38,557 bases of DNA, taken from assembly GCF_003696235.1 (NCBI RefSeq), contig NZ_RFFJ01000036.1:1-38557 (forward strand). Reading direction: 5' to 3'. A program made the position numbers and the translations under genes. Within the stretch, counting starts at the first letter, position 1, and each line of letters opens with the position of its first letter. Under the pieces are notes generated by a model. The model did not search any database, had not been told where the DNA came from, and was given only the letters and a program-made list of their open reading frames with translations. Positions 25,472-34,598 of this stretch are shown in pieces. The stretch is from Streptomyces triticirhizae. Its GTDB lineage: Bacteria > Actinomycetota > Actinomycetes > Streptomycetales > Streptomycetaceae.

Positions 25472-27028
25472 TCACGGGCGCCGCAGCGCGTCGGCGGCGC
25501 CGGGCCCGGTGACCAGGGGCAGCGAGTCGCCCGGCGACGCGGCGGCGTCGAGCGCCGGCTGCTCCAGAACGTCCTTGCCCAGCAGCTCGGGATCGGGCAG
25601 CTCCACCGGGTACTCGCCGTCGAAGCAGGCCCGGCACAGGTTGGGTCTGGCGATGGTGGTGGCCTCGACCATGCCCTCAAGCGAGATGTAGGAGAGCGAG
25701 TCGGCGCCCAGCGAGGCCCCGATCTCGTCCACGGTGAGCCCGTTGGCGATCAGTTCGGCCCGGGTCGCGAAGTCGATGCCGAAGAAGCAGGGCCACTTGA
25801 TCGGCGGCGAGCTGATCCGGACGTGGACCTCGGCCGCGCCCGCCTCGCGCAGCATCCGCACCAGGGCGCGCTGGGTGTTGCCACGGACGATGGAGTCGTC
25901 CACGACCACCAGGCGCTTGCCCCTGATGACCTCCTTGAGCGGGTTGAGCTTGAGCCGGATGCCCAGCTGCCGGATGGTCTGGCTGGGCTGGATGAACGTG
26001 CGTCCGACGTAGGAGTTCTTCACCAGGCCCGAGCCGTAGGGGATGCCGCTGGCCTCGGCGTAGCCGATGGCGGCCGGGGTGCCGGACTCGGGGGTCGATA
26101 TCACCAGGTCGGCCTCGACGGGGGACTCGGCGGCGAGCCGGCGGCCCATCTCGACCCGGGAGAGATAGACGTTCCGCCCGGCGATGTCGGTGTCGGGACG
26201 GGCCAGGTACACGTACTCGAAGGCGCAGCCACGTGGCTTCGCTTCCGCGAATCGCGTGGACCGCAGGCCGTTCGCGTCGACGGCGATCATCTCGCCCGGC
26301 TCGATCTCGCGGACCACGGAGGCGCCGACGATGTCCAGCGCGGCGGTCTCGGAGGCGACGACCCAGCCGCGCTCCGAACGGCCGAGGACCAGGGGGCGGA
26401 AGCCCTGCGGGTCGCGCGCCGCGTAGAGGGTGTTCTCGTCCATGAAGACGAAGGAGAAGGCGCCCTTCACCCGGGGCAGCACCCTGGGCGCCGCCTCCTC
26501 GACGGTCAGCGGCTCGCCGTTCTCGTCGCGCTGGCCGGCGAGCAGCGCCGTGACCAGGTCGGTGTCGTTGGTGGTGGCGACCCGCTGGCGCGATCCCCGG
26601 CCGCCCGGCAACTCGGCGACGAGGCGGGCCAGCTCGGCCGTGTTGACCAGGTTCCCGTTGTGGCCCAGGGCGACGGAGCCGTGTCCGGTGGCCCGGAAGG
26701 TGGGCTGGGCGTTCTCCCAGGTGGGGGCGCCGGTCGTCGAGTAACGGGTGTGGCCGACCGCGATGTGGCCGGTCAGGGAGCCCAGGGAGGTCTCGTCGAA
26801 GACCTGCGAGACCAGCCCCATGTCCTTGAAGACAAGGATCTTGGAACCGTCGCTCACCGCGATCCCCGCGGATTCCTGTCCGCGGTGCTGTAGCGCGTAG
26901 AGCCCGAAGAAGGTGAGTTTGGCGACCTCCTCGCCCGGGGCCCAGACACCGAAGACGCCGCACGCGTCCCTCGGGCCCTTCTCGCCGGGGTCAAGGTCGT
27001 GGTTGAGTCGTCCGTCACCACGTGGCAC
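25472..27028 (-). CDS. purF: amidophosphoribosyltransferase
   Basis: A 518-residue enzyme for the first committed step of purine synthesis (PRPP plus glutamine to phosphoribosylamine). A 22-residue propeptide precedes Cys23 (ACGVFGVW), the class II glutaminase nucleophile exposed by self-processing. FFGLYALQHRGQES, GHTRYSTTG and GHNGNLVN follow, and the PRTase domain carries the PRPP motif VVVDDSIVRGNTQ. CRACFDG near the end may help bind an iron-sulfur cluster. GTG 27028 has no ribosome site, but a TAAACT -10 box ends six bases before it, so the mRNA is probably leaderless. Confidence 0.95.
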   Translation of the reverse strand: MPRGDGRLNHDLDPGEKGPRDACGVFGVWAPGEEVAKLTFFGLYALQHRGQESAGIAVSDGSKILVFKDMGLVSQVFDETSLGSLTGHIAVGHTRYSTTGAPTWENAQPTFRATGHGSVALGHNGNLVNTAELARLVAELPGGRGSRQRVATTNDTDLVTALLAGQRDENGEPLTVEEAAPRVLPRVKGAFSFVFMDENTLYAARDPQGFRPLVLGRSERGWVVASETAALDIVGASVVREIEPGEMIAVDANGLRSTRFAEAKPRGCAFEYVYLARPDTDIAGRNVYLSRVEMGRRLAAESPVEADLVISTPESGTPAAIGYAEASGIPYGSGLVKNSYVGRTFIQPSQTIRQLGIRLKLNPLKEVIRGKRLVVVDDSIVRGNTQRALVRMLREAGAAEVHVRISSPPIKWPCFFGIDFATRAELIANGLTVDEIGASLGADSLSYISLEGMVEATTIARPNLCRACFDGEYPVELPDPELLGKDVLEQPALDAAASPGDSLPLVTGPGAADALRRP

Positions 27029-27034
27029 ACCACG

Positions 27035-27040
27035 AGTTTA
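27035..27040 (-). promoter_or_regulatory. -10 box of a predicted leaderless purF mRNA
   Basis: TAAACT fits TANNNT, and 6 nt (CGTGGT) separate it from GTG 27028. Transcription would then start at, or within a base of, the start codon. No clear -35 box. Confidence 0.6.
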
Positions 27041-27128
27041 GGCCAGAACGGGGGGTCGGGGAGAACCCCCTGGATTGTGAGACATGCCCCATCGCGGCGC
27101 GGTTCGGGCGTTGTGGGACGCAGGGCGG

Positions 27129-27935
27129 TCAGCCGAGCACGGGCAGTTCGTCGGCGAGCGCGCCGGCACGTTCGCCGCTGGCCCGCAGCCGTCCGGTGGC
27201 GGTGGCGGCGGCCCAGTCGATCCGTCCGGAGGCCAGCCGGAGCCAGGTCAGCGGGTCGCTCTCCACCACGTTGGGCGGGGTGCCCCGGGTGTGCCGGGGC
27301 CCGGCGACGCACTGCACCGCGACGAACGGGGGCACCCGCAGCTCGGTCGAGGCGCCGGGAGCCTTGGCGGCCAGGGCGTCGGCGAGCACCCGGACCGTGA
27401 TGGCCAACGCCCCCCGGTCCAACCGGACGGGCAGCCCGGTGGCCCTGGTCAGGTCGTCGCTGTGCACCACCAGCTCGACGACCCTGGTCACCGTGTAGTC
27501 CAGTGCCCGCATCGCGCCGAACGCGTGGGGGATCAGCAGGTCGTTCCTGATCCCCGTCTCCACCACGGCGTCCAGCTCCTCGGCCGCGCCGTCGATCGCC
27601 GCCCGGTGGTCCGGCTGCCGCTCGGCCGCGTCGCGGGCGTCGCGGTCCTTGGCGTCGGCGAGCCCGCGGGTGCCCGCCGCCCAGCGGTCCAGGTCGGTCT
27701 CCGCCCTGGTCACCGGGGGCGCGGGCCGGGCCAGCAGCCGGGGCAGCGCGTCCATCTCCTGGGCGATGTGCGCCAGCAGCAGGCGAACGTCCCAGCCCGG
27801 CAGGTCCGTTGGGCGCGCCAGCAGTTCCTTCGGCAGCTCGTGGACGGCCAGCCGCACGAACTCCACCTGGGCGAGCAGAGCGTCACGGACTCGATCCGCG
27901 TGGTAGGCGCGGGGTTTGCGACCGACGGCAGACAT
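27129..27935 (-). CDS. maleylpyruvate isomerase N-domain / SCP-like protein
   Basis: A 268-residue protein. The N-terminal DinB/MDMPI-type four-helix domain (about 10-170) has LPGWDVRLLLAHIAQEMDAL (H56) and VVELVVHSDDLTRATG, whose His/Glu residues could bind a metal. The C-terminal part (about 180-268) is an SCP-like domain (GRIDWAAATATGRLRASGERA). Enzymes of this family use mycothiol, but the substrate here is unknown. From memory it is a regular neighbour of purF in Streptomyces. No ribosome site precedes ATG 27935, but TAAGCT ends seven bases before it. Confidence 0.8.
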   Translation of the reverse strand: MSAVGRKPRAYHADRVRDALLAQVEFVRLAVHELPKELLARPTDLPGWDVRLLLAHIAQEMDALPRLLARPAPPVTRAETDLDRWAAGTRGLADAKDRDARDAAERQPDHRAAIDGAAEELDAVVETGIRNDLLIPHAFGAMRALDYTVTRVVELVVHSDDLTRATGLPVRLDRGALAITVRVLADALAAKAPGASTELRVPPFVAVQCVAGPRHTRGTPPNVVESDPLTWLRLASGRIDWAAATATGRLRASGERAGALADELPVLG

Positions 27936-27942
27936 GACACGG

Positions 27943-27948
27943 AGCTTA
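27943..27948 (-). promoter_or_regulatory. -10 box, predicted leaderless mRNA of the MDMPI/SCP gene
   Basis: TAAGCT, then 7 nt, then ATG 27935. No -35 match at normal spacing. Confidence 0.55.
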
Positions 27949-28026
27949 CGACGACCGCCCTCCGTTGGATGGTGACAAGGTCATACCAACCAGGCGTTCT
28001 CCGGAACCAACCGGCCGTGCCGCCCC

Positions 28027-28032
28027 TAGGAT
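28027..28032 (+). promoter_or_regulatory. -10 box, predicted leaderless mRNA of the PH-domain gene
   Basis: TAGGAT, then 6 nt (GCGCGC), then ATG 28039. GGAACC lies 18 nt upstream of the box and may serve as the -35. Confidence 0.6.
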
Positions 28033-28038
28033 GCGCGC

Positions 28039-28557
28039 ATGGCTTACGCGGACAGGTATCTGGCGGAGGACGAGGAACTCGTCTACGAGACCAGGCAGCA
28101 CTGGACGACGCTGGTCAGCGAGTTCCTGCTGCTGTGCCTGATCATCGCGGTGGCGGGCGCGGCCGTGTGGGCGCTGCCGACCGACGAGGACTGGGGGAGC
28201 ACGGGCGTCTGGGTGGTGCTCGGGGTGGCCGCGATCGCGGCGATCTGGCTCTGGCTGGTGCCACTGCTCCAGTGGCGTGCCACGGTCTACTTCCTCACCA
28301 CCAAGCGCCTGCACAAGCGCTCGGGTTTCCTCTCGAAGTCGGGCCGCAGCATTCCGCTGGCGCGGGTCAACGACGTGGCCTTCTCCGCGTCGCTGTGGGA
28401 GCGGCTGATGCGGTACGGAACGGTCCGCGTCCAGTCCGCCTCCGAGCAGGGGATGATGACGCTGAAGCACGTGCCGGACCCGGAGGGGCTGAAGAACCTC
28501 GTCTACCAGGCGATCGACGGCCTGCGCGACGAGCCCCCGGCGCAGCCGCCGCACTGA
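28039..28557 (+). CDS. bacterial PH-domain (YdbS-like) membrane protein
   Basis: A 172-residue protein. A polar N-terminus (ADRYLAEDEELVYETRQHW) is followed by two membrane helices (about 26-46 and 57-77: FLLLCLIIAVAGAAVWAL and VWVVLGVAAIAAIWLWLV). The bPH2 domain then has VYFLTTKRLHKRSGFLSK, SIPLARVNDVAFSASLWERL and GTVRVQSASEQG. Such proteins are inner-membrane components of unknown role. It is divergent from the MDMPI/SCP gene, with 103 bp between the two starts, and both lack a ribosome site. A leaderless start is predicted. Confidence 0.85.
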   Translation: MAYADRYLAEDEELVYETRQHWTTLVSEFLLLCLIIAVAGAAVWALPTDEDWGSTGVWVVLGVAAIAAIWLWLVPLLQWRATVYFLTTKRLHKRSGFLSKSGRSIPLARVNDVAFSASLWERLMRYGTVRVQSASEQGMMTLKHVPDPEGLKNLVYQAIDGLRDEPPAQPPH

Positions 28558-28622
28558 GCCGCCGCGCCCGGGGCGTTCCCCGGGCCCTGCGGCCCGGCGG
28601 GGGGACAAAAAGGGCGAAGCAT

Positions 28623-28653
28623 CTGACATGCCTTGCGCCAGGCGGGGTACCCC
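28623..28653 (+). promoter_or_regulatory. possible promoter placing the PEBP gene start at the 5' end
   Basis: CTGACA (28623-28628), a 19-nt spacer and TACCCC (28648-28653), then 6 nt and ATG 28660. The -10 lacks the final T, so this is weaker than the neighbouring cases. Confidence 0.35.
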
Positions 28654-28659
28654 GGCGGC

Positions 28660-29112
28660 ATGGCTGGTATCGAACTGCACAGTACGGCGTTCAACGACCG
28701 CACGCCGATCCCACGCCGCCACGCAAGGGACGGCGACAACGTGTCCCCGCCCCTGATCTGGTCGCCACCGCCCAGGGGGACGAGCGAGCTGGTGCTGCTC
28801 TGCGAGGACCCGGACGCCCCGTCCGGCACCTTTGTGCACTGGCTGGTCACCGGCATCGATCCGGAGAGCGGCGGGGTGGCCGAGGGAGAGGTGCCCGACG
28901 GCGGGACGCAGCATCGCAACGACTTCGGCGACCACGGCTGGGACGGACCCCAGCCACCGATGGGTGACCGCCCGCACCGGTACCGGTTCCGGCTCTACGC
29001 GGTGCCCGAGCCGGTGCCGCTTCCGGACGCGGCGACGGCCGAGCGGGTGCACCGGACCATGAGCCAGCACGGGCTGGCCAGCGGTCTGTTGACCGGCCTC
29101 CACCAGCGTTGA
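28660..29112 (+). CDS. YbhB/YbcL-type PEBP family protein
   Basis: A 150-residue phosphatidylethanolamine-binding-like protein. Family landmarks are PRRHARDGDNVSPPLIWSPPP, LLCEDPDAPSGTFVHWLVTGIDP (the DPDAP and HW motif), and RPHRYRFRLYAVPEPVPLP. It is cytoplasmic, with no signal peptide. The ligand is unknown. I use ATG 28660 rather than the in-frame ATG 28633, because the family normally starts just before this point and no ribosome site precedes either. Confidence 0.9.
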   Translation: MAGIELHSTAFNDRTPIPRRHARDGDNVSPPLIWSPPPRGTSELVLLCEDPDAPSGTFVHWLVTGIDPESGGVAEGEVPDGGTQHRNDFGDHGWDGPQPPMGDRPHRYRFRLYAVPEPVPLPDAATAERVHRTMSQHGLASGLLTGLHQR

Positions 29113-29164
29113 TCCCGCCGGACCGGTCGTTCTTCGGCGCGGCCCGGCAGAGAGGAGTGCGGCG

Positions 29165-29649
29165 ATGGTTCGCAAGAAGGTTGAGGGGAACGAGGTTCAG
29201 CGGCGCGCGGCGGCGCGGTCCGCCCGGGAGGCGGGCGAGCGCCCGAGCGCCCGGAACGTCACCACCGGCGGTTCCAAGCAGCGCACCCACGTTCCCCGGC
29301 GCAACTCGCTCGACCACGAGGAGCGCATGGAGCCCCTGGAGCGGGGCAAGCAGCGGGTCGAGGCCGCCGAGCAGGCGGCCGAACGGGCCGAGCCGCCCCC
29401 CGCGCCGCCGCCCGGCCGCTCGTTCACCGGCCGCACGGATCCGGGGTACGGGCAGGAACACCAGGCGGTCTTCCAGGCGGTGGCCCAGGCGGAACGCCGC
29501 CACGACGGCAACGCGGTCTACGCCCACGAGGTGGCCCGCACGGCCGGCCTTCCGCACGACCGGACCAAGGTGCTCCTCCACGACCTGGTGGCCTCGCAGC
29601 GGCTGGTCACCAAGCTGGAGCGCACCGACGACCCGGACCTCGGCCCGCG

Positions 29650-29671
<22 letters not shown>
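29165..29671 (+). CDS. conserved protein with basic N-terminus and winged-helix-like C-terminus
   Basis: A 168-residue protein. Residues 1-85 are charged and low-complexity ([39 protein letters not shown]), followed by a Pro-rich linker. Residues 95-168 form a compact helical domain ([33 protein letters not shown], [16 protein letters not shown]) that reads like a winged helix. I do not recognise a named family. ATG 29165 has GAGGAG 7 nt upstream. Its last 22 bases overlap the 3' end of the purL frame on the other strand. Confidence 0.75.
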
Positions 29672-32060
<2,389 letters not shown>

Positions 32061-32061
<1 letters not shown>

Positions 32062-32735
32062 CAGGCGACCAGCTTCTTGAGTACCGAGGTGAAGAACGGA
32101 AGGCCGTCGGTCGTCGGCCCGGTGAGGGCCTCGACGGCGTGTTCCGGGTGGGGCATCAGGCCGACGACGTTGCCGGCGGCGTTGGTGATGCCGGCGATGT
32201 CGCGGCGGGAGCCGTTGGGGTTGACGTCCAGATAGCGGAAGACCACCCGGCCCTCGGCCTCCAGTTCGTCCAGCGTGGCCTCGTCGGCCACATAGCCGCC
32301 CTCGCCGTTCTTCAGGGGGATGGTGATCTCGGCGGCGGGCGCGAAGTCACCGGTCCAGGCGGTGGAGGTGTTCTCCACCCGCAGTCGCTGGTCGCGGCAG
32401 ACGAAGTGCAGATGGTCGTTGCGGGTCAACGCCCCGGGCAGCAGATGGGATTCGCACAGCACCTGGAAACCGTTGCAGATACCCAGGACGGGCAGGCCCT
32501 CGTGTGCTCCCGCAATGATCGTTTCCATCACCGGCGAGAAACGCGCGATCGCGCCGCAACGGAGATAGTCCCCATACGAGAATCCGCCGGGCAGGATCAC
32601 CGCATCGACCTGATGGAGATCTTTGTCACCGTGCCAGAGGGCGACCGGCTCGGCGCCGGCGAGCTTTACCGCGCGAGCCGCGTCCCGGTCATCGAGAGAT
32701 CCGGGAAATGTGACGACTCCTACACGAATGGTCAC
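32061..32735 (-). CDS. purQ: FGAM synthase glutaminase subunit
   Basis: A 224-residue class I glutamine amidotransferase. The nucleophile is Cys87 in [10 protein letters not shown], the oxyanion region [14 protein letters not shown] is present, and His and Glu are in [10 protein letters not shown]. It releases ammonia for PurL. GTG 32735 overlaps the purS stop by four bases (GTGA), and its own stop overlaps the purL start (TGATG), so translation of the three genes is coupled. Confidence 0.97.
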
Positions 32736-33046
32736 CGAACCGCCCCTTCTTCTGCCGCGTTGTCGCCGGCACTCCCGGTGGCCGCGCCCGGCGCGTCCGC
32801 CAGCTCCTCGACGCGGACCTCGAAGTCCTCGATCACGGTGTTGGCCAGAAACGTGCCGGCGATCTCCCTGATCCTGGCGATCGCCGCCTCGTCAACGGGC
32901 CCGGCCAGATCGAGTTCGAAGCGCTTGCCCTGGCGGACGTCCGTGATCCCCTCGAACCCCAGGCGGGGCAGGGCGCGTTGCACGGCCTGTCCCTGCGGGT
33001 CGAGGATCTCCGGCTTGAGCATGACGTCAACTACGACGCGGGCCAC
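32732..33046 (-). CDS. purS: FGAM synthase subunit PurS
   Basis: A 104-residue small subunit that bridges PurQ and PurL. Family features are [36 protein letters not shown] and [15 protein letters not shown]. The last 20 residues (Ala/Gly/Glu-rich) extend beyond the common length of about 80-85. GTG 33046 has GGGAG 7 nt upstream. It is the first gene of purSQL. Confidence 0.96.
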   Translation of the reverse strand: MARVVVDVMLKPEILDPQGQAVQRALPRLGFEGITDVRQGKRFELDLAGPVDEAAIARIREIAGTFLANTVIEDFEVRVEELADAPGAATGSAGDNAAEEGAVR

Positions 33047-33474
33047 TGGTTACTCCCGGTGGTGATGCGGTGGTGGTGATACAGGGACGACGCAGCCTGA
33101 CACGGGTGGTCACACGGTGCTTGACGCCGCATGGATCAGCGTACCCGGCGGAGAAATCTACCCGTGTAGATGACCGGATACTGGTCACGTTAAGGTATCG
33201 GGCTCACAAACCCCTGCAAGAAACGACTGTGGAAAAGTAGGGTCCCGGTACGCGATGACGCGCGGTGCGACATGCGAGAGGATCGCGAGAAGGATCGTCA
33301 GTTGACACGCGACGGTAATTTCGTGGTTTCGCTTAAGCACCTCCAGCGCAGTACAAATTAAGAAGAAGCTCACTCACCAGGGGAGCGCCGAGTTCGCGGC
33401 CGCCGGCATACCGGCGCGATCCGCCCCGGGACGCCCGGGATACGGCGACCACACTCCCGAAAGGACCGATATCC
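33047..33474. other. 428-bp divergent control region of purS and the Lsr2 paralogue
   Basis: No gene is supported. The part at 33180-33370 is clearly less GC-rich than its surroundings. It holds TTGACA at 33302-33307 on the plus strand (a possible -35 for the Lsr2 gene, without a clear -10), a possible purS -10 box (TACGCT, minus strand, near 33141), and the palindrome listed at 33156-33171. Confidence 0.5.
33156..33171. promoter_or_regulatory. 16-bp palindrome upstream of purS
   Basis: ATCTAC and GTAGAT are separated by CCGT, about 110 bp from the purS start. The size and symmetry fit a repressor site, but I cannot name the regulator. Confidence 0.4.
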
Positions 33475-33804
33475 GTGGCACAGCGTGTAGTGGTCACTCT
33501 CTCCGATGACATCGACGGTGGGGAGGCGTCGGAGACGGTCGCCTTCGGGCTCGATGGCAAGGCCTACGAGATCGACCTCAGCTCGCACAACGCTGAGCAG
33601 CTGCGCAACGCGCTCGCCCCCTTCGTGGAGGCGGGGCGCAAGCGGAGCCGGTCGGGCCGCGCCTTCCACCGCACCGCGGTGGCCCCCGACCCGAAGGCCG
33701 TCCGCGCCTGGGCCGAGTCCAACGGGCTGGGCGTACCGGCCAGGGGACGCATTCCGCGGAAGGTCTACGAGGCCTTCAACCAGGCACACGCCACCGCTCG
33801 TTGA
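33475..33804 (+). CDS. Lsr2-family nucleoid-associated protein (LsrL-like paralogue)
   Basis: A 109-residue protein. The N-terminal dimerisation domain (QRVVVTLSDDIDGGEASETV, FGLDGKAYEIDLS) precedes a basic linker (GRKRSRSGRAF) and a DNA-binding end with the AT-hook-like RGR (PARGRIPRKVYEAFNQAH). Lsr2 proteins bind AT-rich DNA in the minor groove and silence foreign genes. Streptomyces carry two copies; the one next to purS is, from memory, LsrL rather than Lsr2. GTG 33475 has GAAAGG 10-11 nt upstream. The AT-rich DNA just before the gene could allow autoregulation. Confidence 0.92.
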   Translation: MAQRVVVTLSDDIDGGEASETVAFGLDGKAYEIDLSSHNAEQLRNALAPFVEAGRKRSRSGRAFHRTAVAPDPKAVRAWAESNGLGVPARGRIPRKVYEAFNQAHATAR

Positions 33805-33842
33805 GCCGGGCGACCGCCGAGGGGCCGGCCGACTGAGCCGAC

Positions 33843-33873
33843 TTGCCATGCCCCCCGGGTGATCCGCTAAAGT
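33843..33873 (+). promoter_or_regulatory. promoter of tRNA-Gly (TCC)
   Basis: TTGCCA (33843-33848), a 19-nt spacer and TAAAGT (33868-33873). The transcript leader would carry a stem-loop (CCGGCC-GGAA-GGCCGG, 33895-33910) before the tRNA. Confidence 0.5.
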
Positions 33874-33926
33874 CTGGAGCGCGCCAAGGGGGCGCCGGCC
33901 GGAAGGCCGGAGGCCCTGAGGATCGC

Positions 33927-34001
33927 GCGGGTGTAGTTCAGTAGTAGAACACCCTCTTTCCAAGAGGGAGGCGCAGTGTGCAATTCCTGTCACCCGCTCC
34001 A
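33927..34001 (+). tRNA. tRNA-Gly (TCC) with aberrant T-arm and D-loop
   Basis: Acceptor GCGGGTG/CACCCGC, D-stem GTTC/GAAC and anticodon arm CCCTC-TTTCCAA-GAGGG (TCC) are perfect, and CCA is encoded. The T-arm is not normal. In standard register (33974-33978 against 33986-33990) only the last pair is Watson-Crick, with one G-T. Shifting by one gives GCAG/CTGT with an enlarged loop beginning GTGC where GTTC is almost universal. In the D-loop the conserved GG is AG (A18). Loss of T55 and G18 together removes the usual D-loop/T-loop pair. It may be a specialised, non-ribosomal glycine donor. Confidence 0.88.
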
Positions 34002-34027
34002 GCCGCTGGACCGGTCTTCGGATCAGG

Positions 34028-34033
34028 TACAGT
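34028..34033 (+). promoter_or_regulatory. -10 box of tRNA-Gly (GCC)
   Basis: TACAGT, 32 nt before the tRNA, so this gene may have its own start as well as read-through. A CACCCGC/GCGGGTG hairpin (34044-34059) lies between box and tRNA. Confidence 0.4.
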
Positions 34034-34065
34034 AGGCGAGCATCACCCGCTCGCGGGTGGCCCAT

Positions 34066-34138
34066 GCGGACGTGGCTCAGTTGGTAGAGCATCACCTTGC
34101 CAAGGTGAGGGTCGCGAGTTCGAATCTCGTCGTCCGCT
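34066..34138 (+). tRNA. tRNA-Gly (GCC)
   Basis: Acceptor GCGGACG/CGTCCGC, anticodon arm CACCT-TGCCAA-GGTG region with anticodon GCC, normal D-loop (GTTGGTA), normal T-arm GCGAGTTCGAATCTCGT, discriminator T, no encoded CCA. It is a useful contrast to the aberrant tRNA-Gly just upstream. Confidence 0.93.
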
Positions 34139-34143
34139 CGGCA

Positions 34144-34186
34144 CGAGGGCCCGACGTCGTTCTTCGGCGTCGGGCCCTCGCTCTGT
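34144..34186 (+). terminator. terminator of the tRNA-Gly genes
   Basis: CGAGGGCCCGACG and CGTCGGGCCCTCG form a 13-bp perfect stem around 11 nt, followed by CTCTGTTT. The remainder up to 34520 shows no gene. Confidence 0.8.
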
Positions 34187-34527
34187 TTCCGCGTCGCCCG
34201 CGTCGCCCGCGTCCTGGTGACCGTCATGCCCCGCCCTTCCTGCCCCGGGACGCGCGGTGCGGGCGGCCCGGTCCCGGGCGCGGCGGGCTGGTCCGCCGCG
34301 CCGGCGCCGTCGGCTCCCCGGGGGTGCGTGCCCCGGGAGTTCGTCTGCCGGAGCCTCGTTGCCCGGCGGTGCGCTCGCTGCGGCCCCGCTTCCTGCGGCA
34401 TGGGCCCTCTCCTTCCTCTTCGCTGCCGGCGCGCGGGCCGGTCGTCCGCTCCGGCGGAGTGCCGGTGAACGATCCGGTGTCTCGTCCCGCCTCGTCGATT
34501 CTTTCCGGGCGGAGGGGCCGGAGGAAC

Positions 34528-34561
34528 TGACATCTGTCATGAGGGTTGGTGACAGCGTGCA
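34528..34561 (+). promoter_or_regulatory. two tandem TGACA-type operator repeats
   Basis: TGACA-TC-TGTCA (34528-34539) is a clean inverted repeat. A weaker copy, TGACA-GC-GTGCA (34550-34561), starts 22 bp later, two helical turns away. They end 37 bp before the ABC transporter start. NarL/LuxR-type regulators such as the one encoded at 37818 bind sites of this kind, so autoregulation is likely. Confidence 0.5.
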
Positions 34562-34598
34562 CTGCCGATGGGCCGGTGGGGGCGGAACCCTTGAGGGC

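Noticed and set aside
24271..25512. Plus-strand frames opposite purM and purF
   Set aside because: Both minus-strand genes are unmistakable. The plus frames have no motif or ribosome site.
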